Shown here piece after piece: positions 43,479 through 51,157 of a stretch of DNA of 64,000 nucleotides. The DNA is from an uncultured Arthrobacter sp. (GTDB lineage Bacteria > Actinomycetota > Actinomycetes > Actinomycetales > Micrococcaceae). The notes below the pieces were generated by a model that saw only the letters and a list, made by a program, of their open reading frames with translations, had not been told where the DNA came from and searched no databases. Positions within the stretch are counted from its first letter, which is position 1, and each line of letters begins with the position of its first letter. The stretch is from positions 216,542 through 280,541 of the forward strand of contig NZ_CANLXP010000002.1 in NCBI RefSeq assembly GCF_947495145.1, given 5' to 3'. Both the position numbers and the translations under genes were made by a program.

Positions 43479-44852
43479 ATGGATTCGCTGACGAACCTTC
43501 CGGTAGCCGTAATCGGTGCCGGACCCATCGGGCTGGCCGCCGCCGCGCACCTACTCGAACAAGGCCTGGAACCGGTTATCTTCGAGGCCGGGCCCGCCGC
43601 TGGTGCCGCTATTGAGCAGTGGCGCCACATCCGCCTGTTCTCCCCCTGGCGGTACAACATCGACGCCGCCGCAGCGCGGTTGTTGCAGTCCACCGGCTGG
43701 GAGATTCCACGGCCCACGGCGCTCCCTTACGGCGGCGAACTGATCGATGCGTACCTGACGCCGCTGGCCGCTATCCCAGCGATCAGTTCCCGCCTGCACA
43801 CCGGCGCCCGGGTCACCGCGGTCACCCGCCAGGGAATGGATAAAACCCACACGAAGAATCGCGAGAACACGCCCTTCCTGGTCCGGGTCGAGCACGCTGA
43901 TGGACAAACCAGTGACCACGTTGTCGCAGGGGTGATTGATGCCTCCGGCACGTGGTCCACGCCCAACCCGCTGGGCGTCTCCGGTCTGCCAGCCGTGGGT
44001 GAAGTTACTGCCGCCGGCCGGATCTCCTCTCCGCTGCCGGACGTCAAGGACAGGAACCGGCAGACTTTCGCCGGACGGCGCGTCCTGGTCATCGGAGCCG
44101 GCCATTCCGCGGCGAATACGTTGATCAGCCTCAGCGAACTGGCCAAGGACGAACCCGACACCCGGATCCTCTGGGCAATCCGCGGCGCCTCCGCACAAAA
44201 GGTCTACGGCGGTGGAGATTTGGATGGGCTGCCCGCCCGCGGCCAGCTCGGCTCACGGCTGCGTCGCCTCGTTGAAGCAGGAACCATCGAACTGCACACC
44301 GGCTTCGGCATCAAAGCACTTTCCGACGGAACAACCGGCGTCACCGTGGAGTCGGTGGACGGCCGCACAGTGCTGGCCCACGTCGTCGTGCCCTGCACCG
44401 GGTTCCGGCCCGACCTAAACATTCTGCAGGAGCTGCGCCTCGAACTGGACCCTGCAGTGGACGCACCGCGTGAGCTAGGCCCGCTCATCGACCCGGAATT
44501 CCATTCCTGTGGCACCGTCGCACCGCACGGCGCGAAGCTGCTGGCCCACCCCGATCAGGACTTCTACATCGTCGGCATGAAGTCCTATGGCCGGGCACCG
44601 ACCTTCCTCCTGGCCACCGGCTACGAACAGGTGCGCTCCGTCGCTGCCGCGTTGGCCGGAGACCGGGAAGCCGCGGACACGGTGCACCTGGTACTGCCGG
44701 AGACGGGGGTCTGCTCCTCAGGCGCGGGCACCAGCTGCGACGCCCCGGCACCCGCTGTGGATACCGGATCTTCCTGCTGCGGGACGCCGGAACCGGTCCT
44801 CATCGGCATCCCGACCGGACTGGCTCACGGCCGCTCCGCGCCAGCACGGTGA
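43479..44852 (+). CDS. arsO: ArsO-like FAD/NAD(P)-dependent flavoprotein monooxygenase
   Basis: A 457-aa flavoprotein with FAD motif VAVIGAGPIGLAAAAHL, a second NADP-type motif VLVIGAGHSAANTLISL and the intermediate DASGTWSTPNPLG typical of flavin monooxygenases. Homologues occur in ars operons and are named ArsO; their exact reaction is not established. The C-terminal extension is cysteine-rich (VCSSGAGTSC and SSCCGTPEP), suggesting metalloid binding. GAAAGAGG precedes the ATG. A strong hairpin ends the operon 6 nt downstream. Confidence 0.85.
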   Translation: MDSLTNLPVAVIGAGPIGLAAAAHLLEQGLEPVIFEAGPAAGAAIEQWRHIRLFSPWRYNIDAAAARLLQSTGWEIPRPTALPYGGELIDAYLTPLAAIPAISSRLHTGARVTAVTRQGMDKTHTKNRENTPFLVRVEHADGQTSDHVVAGVIDASGTWSTPNPLGVSGLPAVGEVTAAGRISSPLPDVKDRNRQTFAGRRVLVIGAGHSAANTLISLSELAKDEPDTRILWAIRGASAQKVYGGGDLDGLPARGQLGSRLRRLVEAGTIELHTGFGIKALSDGTTGVTVESVDGRTVLAHVVVPCTGFRPDLNILQELRLELDPAVDAPRELGPLIDPEFHSCGTVAPHGAKLLAHPDQDFYIVGMKSYGRAPTFLLATGYEQVRSVAAALAGDREAADTVHLVLPETGVCSSGAGTSCDAPAPAVDTGSSCCGTPEPVLIGIPTGLAHGRSAPAR

Positions 44853-44857
44853 ACTGA

Positions 44858-44896
44858 CCTCATAGGGCCCGGTGTAAGGCACCAGGCCCTATGAGG
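44858..44896. terminator. Bidirectional terminator hairpin
   Basis: CCTCATAGGGCC (44858-44869) and GGCCCTATGAGG (44885-44896) form a perfect 12-bp stem between the convergent arsO and BNR-lipoprotein genes. Confidence 0.82.
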
Positions 44897-44916
44897 TAGC
44901 AAACCGAAAGGCCCGG

Positions 44917-45822
44917 TTACTGGTGGTTCGAACGGAGGTCCGCGAAGGTCTGCCCATTGTCGTTGGACACCTGGACGCTGTCTTCGGTGGCGATCCAGAT
45001 CCGGAGGGCGGAGTCGTCGATCACTCGGACGGCGATCGCCGCTGCCTGTCCCGGAGCGGTTCCCCCTTCAACCCAGGTCAGGCCTGCGTCGTCGCTGGTG
45101 TATACGACACCGTCGGGGGTGATGCCTGCGGCGCGTCCCTCCGACAGTGCGGTGAGCATCAGGAGCGGTGCATCGGGAACCGCCGCCCACGTTGCGCCAT
45201 TGTCGGTGGACCGCTGCAGCCCCTCCTCGGTGGTCGCCAACACAACGCTGTCCCGTGAGGTCGCCGCCAGGTTGAAGGCCTGGATCTGTTGCCCGACGGG
45301 TTCCCATGCCATCCCGTCTTCGCTGGTCCGCAGTTGGCCGTCGAACGCCACAATCCCGCCGTCGGTGGCGGCGAGCGCATGGAAGTCGGACTCCCCCTGT
45401 TCGGACAGCTCCTCCCAGGTCTTGCCCTGGTCGGTGGACCGGATCAGCCCAACGGGTTCGGGAAGGTCTGTGCCGGGACCCGGATGTCCGGACGCGTAGA
45501 ACTCGCCGTTAGCTCCGGTGGTGAAGCCCATGAGGTCGATCACCGGTCCTATCCGGACCGCCGGCGACTGCGACACGTCGAACAGTCCGTCATGGGTAGC
45601 CAGAAGCACCCGGTTGGTGCCGGGGTCCACACTCATGCCGTGCACATGACCGGTCGGGTAATCCGGAGGAGTAGTGGACGTTTCGGCAGCCGGGTCTGCC
45701 GGTGAGCAGGCTGCCAGGGCCAGCACGGCGACGGCGATGGCAGCCGGGCGCGCGGCCCACCGTAGGCGCGGCTCAGGTGAGGTAAAGAGACGAGAGTGTT
45801 GGTGGAGGAGGCTGTGAGACAC
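44917..45822 (-). CDS. BNR/sialidase-repeat lipoprotein (F510_1955-family glycosylhydrolase-like)
   Basis: A 301-aa exported lipoprotein: signal helix PAAIAVAVLALAAC with lipobox LAAC, then a beta-propeller with Asp-box-like repeats (STDQGKTWEELS, STDNGATWAAVP, SDDAGLTWVEGG, SNDNGQTF). It opens with TGHVHGMSVDPGTNRVLLATHDGLF, characteristic of this family. Homologues accompany copper-resistance genes in actinobacteria; glycosidase activity is not supported by recognisable catalytic residues. GTG 45822 with AAGGA upstream was chosen over 45954. Confidence 0.82.
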   Translation of the reverse strand: MSHSLLHQHSRLFTSPEPRLRWAARPAAIAVAVLALAACSPADPAAETSTTPPDYPTGHVHGMSVDPGTNRVLLATHDGLFDVSQSPAVRIGPVIDLMGFTTGANGEFYASGHPGPGTDLPEPVGLIRSTDQGKTWEELSEQGESDFHALAATDGGIVAFDGQLRTSEDGMAWEPVGQQIQAFNLAATSRDSVVLATTEEGLQRSTDNGATWAAVPDAPLLMLTALSEGRAAGITPDGVVYTSDDAGLTWVEGGTAPGQAAAIAVRVIDDSALRIWIATEDSVQVSNDNGQTFADLRSNHQ

Positions 45823-45850
45823 CGAAAATTCCTTAGTACTGGGGGAGGAA

Positions 45851-45875
45851 GGGAGGGCCGGCGTCCGGCCCTCCC
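45851..45875 (-). terminator. Terminator-like hairpin after the DUF305 gene
   Basis: GGGAGGGCCGG and CCGGCCCTCCC pair perfectly (11 bp, 3-nt loop), 24 nt past the DUF305 stop on the minus strand. No T-run follows. Confidence 0.65.
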
Positions 45876-45898
45876 TGAGAATCATGCTGCCTGTCGCA

Positions 45899-46552
45899 TC
45901 AGAGCTCGCCGAGCAGCTGTTCCATTTCCTCGATCTCGGCCTCCTGGGCCTCAACGATCGCCTCGGCCAGCGCTATAGCGTCCGGGTTCTCACCGTTCTC
46001 GATTTCTTCCTGCGCCATGGCGACAGCACCGTTGTGGTGGGCGGTCATGGACTCGAGGAACATCCGGGCTGCCTCTTCGCCCTCTGCGGCTTCAAGCTCA
46101 GCCATCTGGTCCTCGCTCATCATCCCGTCCATGCCTCCGCCCATGGAGCCCATGTCGTGGCCCTCCATGGATTCGACCGCCACGGGTTCGCCCCACGCTT
46201 CCAGCCAGCCGGTCATGGTTTCAATCTCAGGCGCCTGCGCTTCCTTGATCCTGGTTGCCAGGTCGGTCACTTCGGCGCTGACGTCTTCTTTGGCGAGCAT
46301 GACATCGCTCATCTCGACGGCCTGTTGGTGGTGGGGAATCATCATCTGGGCGAACATGACATCCGCCTCGTTGTGCTCCTCGGAGACGGAACTGCTGGGT
46401 GACGAGTTTCCGGCTGAGCCTTCGGATGGCGTAGCTCCGGCGGATGCCGGCGCATCGCTCACCGGGGCTCCGGTGTCCGTATCGCCGCCACACCCTGCAA
46501 GGGCGACGACGGCGGCAACGCTGAGGGCAGCAAGGGAAAGGTAACGCTTCAT
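45899..46552 (-). CDS. DUF305-family lipoprotein
   Basis: A 217-aa lipoprotein: KRYLSLAALSVAAVVALAGC with lipobox LAGC, a low-complexity Ser/Pro/Ala linker, then a helical ferritin-like DUF305 domain with two His-His motifs, MIPHHQQAVEMSDVML and MTAHHNGAVAMAQEE. A Met-rich loop (MEGHDMGSMGGGMDGMM) could bind copper. Family members are commonly found in copper-resistance loci; their role is unproven. Confidence 0.88.
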   Translation of the reverse strand: MKRYLSLAALSVAAVVALAGCGGDTDTGAPVSDAPASAGATPSEGSAGNSSPSSSVSEEHNEADVMFAQMMIPHHQQAVEMSDVMLAKEDVSAEVTDLATRIKEAQAPEIETMTGWLEAWGEPVAVESMEGHDMGSMGGGMDGMMSEDQMAELEAAEGEEAARMFLESMTAHHNGAVAMAQEEIENGENPDAIALAEAIVEAQEAEIEEMEQLLGEL

Positions 46553-46659
46553 TGGAATCTGATCCTTTTGTTCATTGGGGTGCTGGAAACGCCCCGGTGA
46601 GGGGCATGACTTTGCCGAGTGCGGCCCCGTTAACGAGGGCAGACGGCGGGGCACCGGGA

Positions 46660-47133
46660 TCAGACACGGCTGATACAGAGCCGGATCAGTGATGGCGTTG
46701 GTATGGCGAGCGGTCGAAGGACAATCCGGGGTGGGCCCCGCAGCAGCACTGCGCCGGGCACGGCCCTTCCTGCCGGGAGCAGGAGCGCCAGCGCCGTGAC
46801 AACCAGCAGCGCCAGGACGCACAGCCCCAGCGCCATCCCGTCGTCCCCGCAGGTGCCGGCGCAGCCGTGCGTGGAATCGCCGGTATCGGATCCGCTGCCG
46901 GCGACCGAGGCACTCGACGGCGCTACAGCATGCCCGCTCTCGCCAGCGCCGGAAAGTTCGGTGACCATCACGGCGGCCGGGGCCGGCGGCGTTGCGCCGC
47001 GCGCTGTGGGTCCGTGACCGCCCATCCAGACATGCATGGCGAGAATTCCGACGATCACGGCGCTGATCCCGAGGAAGCTCACGACGGCGCGCGGAGACCC
47101 GAGGAGTGCTCTCGCCTGAATGTTGCCGCTCAC
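46660..47133 (-). CDS. DUF6153-family membrane protein
   Basis: A 157-aa protein with an N-terminal membrane helix (VVSFLGISAVIVGILAMHVW followed by MGGHG), an Ala/Ser-rich loop with HGCAGTCGDDG cysteines, and a second helix (LCVLALLVVTALALLLPAG). DUF6153 proteins occur next to copper genes of actinobacteria. The start is uncertain: GTG 47133 with GAAAGG upstream is preferred to the ATGs at 47160 and 47172. Confidence 0.72.
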   Translation of the reverse strand: MSGNIQARALLGSPRAVVSFLGISAVIVGILAMHVWMGGHGPTARGATPPAPAAVMVTELSGAGESGHAVAPSSASVAGSGSDTGDSTHGCAGTCGDDGMALGLCVLALLVVTALALLLPAGRAVPGAVLLRGPPRIVLRPLAIPTPSLIRLCISRV

Positions 47134-47211
47134 CGTTATGCCTTTCTTCTCAGTTCCCATGGTACGAACCACCGGCGCCCTCCTCCAATTCTGGAAGACG
47201 CCGGCCGCCCG

Positions 47212-49392
47212 TCAGGTGGTGATTCGCTCAGGGCTTAGGTCGATCCTGCGCAGGAGCTGCGCGTTCAGCGCAACCACGATTGTCGATACGCTCATCAACA
47301 CCGCGCCCGCAGCCGGTGAAAGCACGAATCCGGCGAAGGCGAGCACGCCTGCCGCCAACGGGACTGCGAGGATGTTGTACCCGGTAGCCCACACCAGGTT
47401 CTGGATCATCTTCCGATAACTGGCCCTGGACAGGTCGATCATCGCCAGCACCGAGCGGGGATCATTTCCGGCGAGCACGACGCCGGCAGACTCCATGGCG
47501 ACGTCGGTGCCGGCTCCGATCGCGATCCCTACTTCCGAGCGGGCCAGCGCGGGGGCATCGTTCACCCCGTCCCCCACCATCGCCACCTTCAGGCCGCGCG
47601 ACTGCAGCTCGGCAACCTTGGAGTCCTTGTCCTGCGGCAGCACGTCGGCGAAGACCTCATCGATCCCCAGCTCGGCGCCGACAGCATCGGCGACCTGGCG
47701 TGCGTCGCCGGTAATCATGGCAACCTTCACTCCGCGGGCCTGCAGGGCTTTGACGGCTGCGCGGGACTCGTCACGCACGCGGTCCTCGAGACGCATGGCG
47801 CCGATGATTGCGCCGTCCCGGACTACGTGCAGCACCGAAGCTCCGCGGTTCACCCATTCCTTGATGGCGCCGGCCATGTCCGACGGCGTTTGCAGGTCCA
47901 GTTCCTTGAGCATGTTCGGCCCACCCACGGCAACCTCGGAACCATCCACCGTTGCCCGGACCCCGCGTCCGGTCATGGAAGAGAACCCGCTGCCGCGGTA
48001 GGCGAACCGTGCAGCGTCCGGGTTATCAGCCGCTGCCTGGACGATGGCCCGTGCGACCGGGTGCTCGCTGTCGGATTCGGCGGCCGCAGCCAGAGCCAGC
48101 ATCTCCGCCTCTTCAACTCCGCCGGTCGTGGCGGCAGCCGTCACAGCGTGGCGCCCTTCGGTCAGCGTGCCGGTCTTGTCGAACAGGACGACGTCGATGG
48201 TCCTCATCCGCTCCAAGGCCATCCGGTTCTTGATCAGCACCCCGCCTTTGGCCGCGCGCTCAGTAGAGATCGCAATCACCAGCGGGATTGCCAGCCCGAG
48301 GGCATGGGGGCAGGCAATCACGAGCACCGTCACGGTGCGGATCACCGCATCATTCGGGCTTCCCAGCAGCAACCAGGCAATGAAGGTGAGAATGCCGGCG
48401 ATCAGGGCGAAGTAGAAGAGCAGGGCTGCTGCACGGTCGGCGAGCGCCTGCGCCCTGGACGAAGACGCCTGCGCCTCGGCCACCAGTCGCTGAATGCCCG
48501 CCAGGGTGGTGTCGGAGCCGACGGCGGTGACCCTCACCCGCACTGCGTTGTCGGTCGCCACCGTGCCCGCAACCACCGTTTCGCCGACAGCGCGGGAAAC
48601 GGTCCGCGACTCACCAGTGATCATCGACTCGTCGAACTCCGCCGCACCGTCGACAATCTCGCCATCCGCTGGAACCCGGGCCCCCGAGCGGACCAGTACG
48701 ACGTCGTCACGCGCCAGGGCGCTCACCGGCACTGATTCGATGCCGGTGTCGGTGACCTTGTCCGCCTCATCCGGCAGCAGTGCAGCCAACGCGTCAAGGG
48801 CTCCCGCAGCTGAGCCGAGCGCACGCATCTCCATCCAGTGGCCCAGCAGCATGATGACCACCAGCAGGGCCAGTTCCCACCAGAAATCGAGGTTGAAATT
48901 CCCGATACCGAGGGTCGTGATCCAGGACGCGACGAATGCGACGCTGATCGCCATCGCGATCAACAGCATCATGCCCGGCTGGCGGGATTTCAGTTCGGTG
49001 ATGCCGCCCTTGAGGAACGGTGCACCTCCATAGATGAAGATGACGGTGCCCAGGATCGGCGAGATCCACGTTGAACCGGGAAACTCCGGCGGCGTGTAAC
49101 CGACGATCATTGCGAACATATGGCTGAACAGGACAACCGGAACAGTCAGGATCAGGCTGATCCAGAACCTGTTCTTGAACATTGCGGTGGAGTGCCCGGC
49201 ATGCTGACCATGCTCGTGCACCTCATGGTTAGCGTCCGTGCTCCCTGGAGGGGCACCGTGGCCTTCGTGCTGGTCGGCGTCCAGTGCCGAGGCCGGCTCA
49301 CTTGTGGGCATGGCCTGGCCGTGGGTGTCGGAATCTCCGGTGTCGGAGTTTCCAGTGCCGGCATTGGCTGGACCGTGTGTCTGGTGTTTCAT
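47212..49392 (-). CDS. copB: Copper-translocating P1B-type ATPase, CopB-like
   Basis: A 726-aa P-type ATPase. The N-terminus is His-rich (MKHQTHG..., DQHEGHG, HEVHEHGQHAGH) in place of a CxxC metal domain. The membrane metal site is CPH (VLVIACPHALGLAIPLV), the mark of CopB-type P1B-3 pumps. The phosphorylation site is LFDKTGTLTEG, the actuator loop TGES, and the hinge GDGVNDAPAL. It should export copper ions. GAAGGAG precedes the ATG. It follows copZ in the same direction. Confidence 0.94.
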   Translation of the reverse strand: MKHQTHGPANAGTGNSDTGDSDTHGQAMPTSEPASALDADQHEGHGAPPGSTDANHEVHEHGQHAGHSTAMFKNRFWISLILTVPVVLFSHMFAMIVGYTPPEFPGSTWISPILGTVIFIYGGAPFLKGGITELKSRQPGMMLLIAMAISVAFVASWITTLGIGNFNLDFWWELALLVVIMLLGHWMEMRALGSAAGALDALAALLPDEADKVTDTGIESVPVSALARDDVVLVRSGARVPADGEIVDGAAEFDESMITGESRTVSRAVGETVVAGTVATDNAVRVRVTAVGSDTTLAGIQRLVAEAQASSSRAQALADRAAALLFYFALIAGILTFIAWLLLGSPNDAVIRTVTVLVIACPHALGLAIPLVIAISTERAAKGGVLIKNRMALERMRTIDVVLFDKTGTLTEGRHAVTAAATTGGVEEAEMLALAAAAESDSEHPVARAIVQAAADNPDAARFAYRGSGFSSMTGRGVRATVDGSEVAVGGPNMLKELDLQTPSDMAGAIKEWVNRGASVLHVVRDGAIIGAMRLEDRVRDESRAAVKALQARGVKVAMITGDARQVADAVGAELGIDEVFADVLPQDKDSKVAELQSRGLKVAMVGDGVNDAPALARSEVGIAIGAGTDVAMESAGVVLAGNDPRSVLAMIDLSRASYRKMIQNLVWATGYNILAVPLAAGVLAFAGFVLSPAAGAVLMSVSTIVVALNAQLLRRIDLSPERITT

Positions 49393-49441
49393 GATGATTC
49401 TCCTTCGGTCTCACGGGATCGAGATCCCGGACCTGGAAAAG

Positions 49442-49771
49442 TCAGGCGTTGATGAGCTGATAGCCGGCCTGTTCCACGGCGGAGCGTACTGCTTCCGCAG
49501 GAACGGGCTGGTTGCTGAGGACGGTGACCGTTGAGGCCCCGCCCGACACGAGGTCGATCCGTACGTCCTTGACCTCGCCGATGGCGCTGATGGCTGAGGT
49601 GACCCGGGACGCGCAGGACCCACACGTCATGCCGGTCACGGCGAAATTGGCGGTGACGTCGTCGGCCGCGGCAGGAACGGACTGTTCCGGGGTCTCCTGG
49701 GTCGCGCAGCACGCGCAGCCGGAGGACGACTTGTCAGTCAGCGTCAGATCAGAAGAAGTTGTGCCGCACAT
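49442..49771 (-). CDS. CopZ-like heavy-metal-associated domain protein
   Basis: A 109-aa protein. The HMA fold starts at about residue 43 with FAVTGMTCGSCASRVTSAIS (CxxC metal site) and ends EQAGYQLINA. The N-terminal extension has its own cysteines (MCGTT and SGCACC), unlike the about 70-aa standard CopZ. GGAG 6 nt before ATG 49771 decides the start over 49783. It delivers Cu(I), presumably to CopB. Confidence 0.88.
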   Translation of the reverse strand: MCGTTSSDLTLTDKSSSGCACCATQETPEQSVPAAADDVTANFAVTGMTCGSCASRVTSAISAIGEVKDVRIDLVSGGASTVTVLSNQPVPAEAVRSAVEQAGYQLINA

Positions 49772-49925
49772 AGGAATCTCCAAACAGGAAGGGTGGTTAT
49801 TTGAGAATCGGCGACTGCACGAACCAGTGACTATCGAGCCCGGCTACAGGCGCCTTCGAAAGACCTTCAAGGAGTAAGCGTCCCACTCGTGGGCTCGGAC
49901 TTCCCGCTCTGGTAACACCGAGGAT

Positions 49926-49942
49926 ATACCCCCTAGGGGTAT
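49926..49942. promoter_or_regulatory. CsoR-type copper operator
   Basis: ATACCCCCTAGGGGTAT is the near-palindromic G/C-tract site bound by CsoR family copper repressors. It lies 155 bp upstream of copZ. No csoR gene is visible in the window, so the regulator must be encoded elsewhere. Confidence 0.75.
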
Positions 49943-50042
49943 GCGTCAAGGCCAACGAGATTCACACGACTTCCCTCAACGCGGGTGCGGAAGGCCGAAA
50001 CGCACTGCCTTGAGTGTGCGCTTCGGCCTCCTGCAAGGCCCC

Positions 50043-50453
50043 CTAACCCATTGATGCCAGCAGCTCCTCGCACGCCTTCTCGCAACGGCGGCATGCTTCG
50101 GCGCAGATCCGGCAATGGTCGTGCATGCCGGCATGCTGCTCGCACTCATCAGCGCAGGCCTTGCATGCTGTACGGCAGGCCTCAAGCACGGCGCGGGTGA
50201 GGTTCGCGTCGTACCCGGTGTGGCGGGCCAGGATGTTGCCGGTGGTCGCGCAAAGATCAGCGCAGTCCAGGTTGGTTCTGATGCACTTCGTCAGCTCGGC
50301 TACCATGTCCTCACTGAGGCACGCGTCTGCGCACGCCGAGCAGGTCTGGGCACATTCAAAGCAGGCCTGGATGCACTCGGCAAGCTTCTCCTTGTCGACT
50401 CCTCCAAGGTCCTTCGGGTAGGCATCGAGCATGGACGTCACGTGGTGTGTCAT
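50043..50453 (-). CDS. Cysteine-rich four-helix-bundle copper storage protein (Csp-like)
   Basis: A 136-aa protein with 18 cysteines, mostly in CxxC or CxxxC spacing along four helices (AECIQACFECAQTCSACADAC, then NLDCADLC, EACRTACKACADEC, HCRICAEACRRCEKAC). This is the Csp pattern, in which thiols line the bundle core and hold many Cu(I) ions. No signal peptide is present, so it is a cytosolic Csp3-type store. ATG 50453 matches the family start. Confidence 0.9.
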   Translation of the reverse strand: MTHHVTSMLDAYPKDLGGVDKEKLAECIQACFECAQTCSACADACLSEDMVAELTKCIRTNLDCADLCATTGNILARHTGYDANLTRAVLEACRTACKACADECEQHAGMHDHCRICAEACRRCEKACEELLASMG

Positions 50454-50534
50454 TGGTTTCTCCTCATTTTGGTTTGTTTGGTGCACGTCACTGATGCGCA
50501 CCTGAGACGAGTCGGTGCGCGCGGAGGAGGAGAT

Positions 50535-50987
50535 TTATGTCCGACTGATCGACAGGGCAGTCAGTGACGGAGTCAGGTGGTCGCGTTTTTCCAGCGCGGG
50601 AACGAACATGCCGGGCGGTGGCTGCCCGGCATCAAAAGCCCTCAATGGGGCTTTCAGTGTGGAAAGTGCAGCGCTCTGCTCGATGGGCAAAGCCCGCTGT
50701 GTCGCTGTGACAGCGTCCGGAGTGCCGGACTGCTGATAACAGCACGCCTTCGTTAACGGCGAGCCCGTTGGCGCGGACAGGTCCGCGGAGACCGAGCTCA
50801 TCCCCGCCGCGGCAGCGCCATGGTCCATCTGCAGGCACAACGCTGCAGCAGCGGAGGTTGTGAACGCGACCAGGAGCGAGAAGGTCAGCACTGCCTGCAC
50901 CATCATGCGTATGACGGCGGCCGTTCTACGATGTGCCGGGCCTGAGATCGCGCTGCCTTCCGGTCTGCTGAGCGGTTTCCAACCCAC
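50535..50987 (-). CDS. Hypothetical exported protein of the copper block
   Basis: A protein of up to 150 aa, not recognised. A hydrophobic segment (MMVQAVLTFSLLVAFTTSAAAALC) with an AAA cleavage-like site suggests export. The mature part has LQMDHGAAAAGMS and a KACCYQQ cysteine pair. The GTG at 50987 and the ATG at 50906 are both possible starts and neither has a clear ribosome binding site. Confidence 0.5.
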   Translation of the reverse strand: MGWKPLSRPEGSAISGPAHRRTAAVIRMMVQAVLTFSLLVAFTTSAAAALCLQMDHGAAAAGMSSVSADLSAPTGSPLTKACCYQQSGTPDAVTATQRALPIEQSAALSTLKAPLRAFDAGQPPPGMFVPALEKRDHLTPSLTALSISRT

Positions 50988-51157
50988 CCTAGCGAAAGCT
51001 AAGCATACTGACCAGCATGTAGATGGAGCCGACGACGGCTGGGGACGAGCCTTAGTCTGGGGAAGGCTTCGACGTCGCCGGCTCCACTGACAACTCTAGG
51101 AAAACTACCTACTCCAAACACGAGTAGCAGGTACCCGATTCGCAGCGCGTGGGGTAC

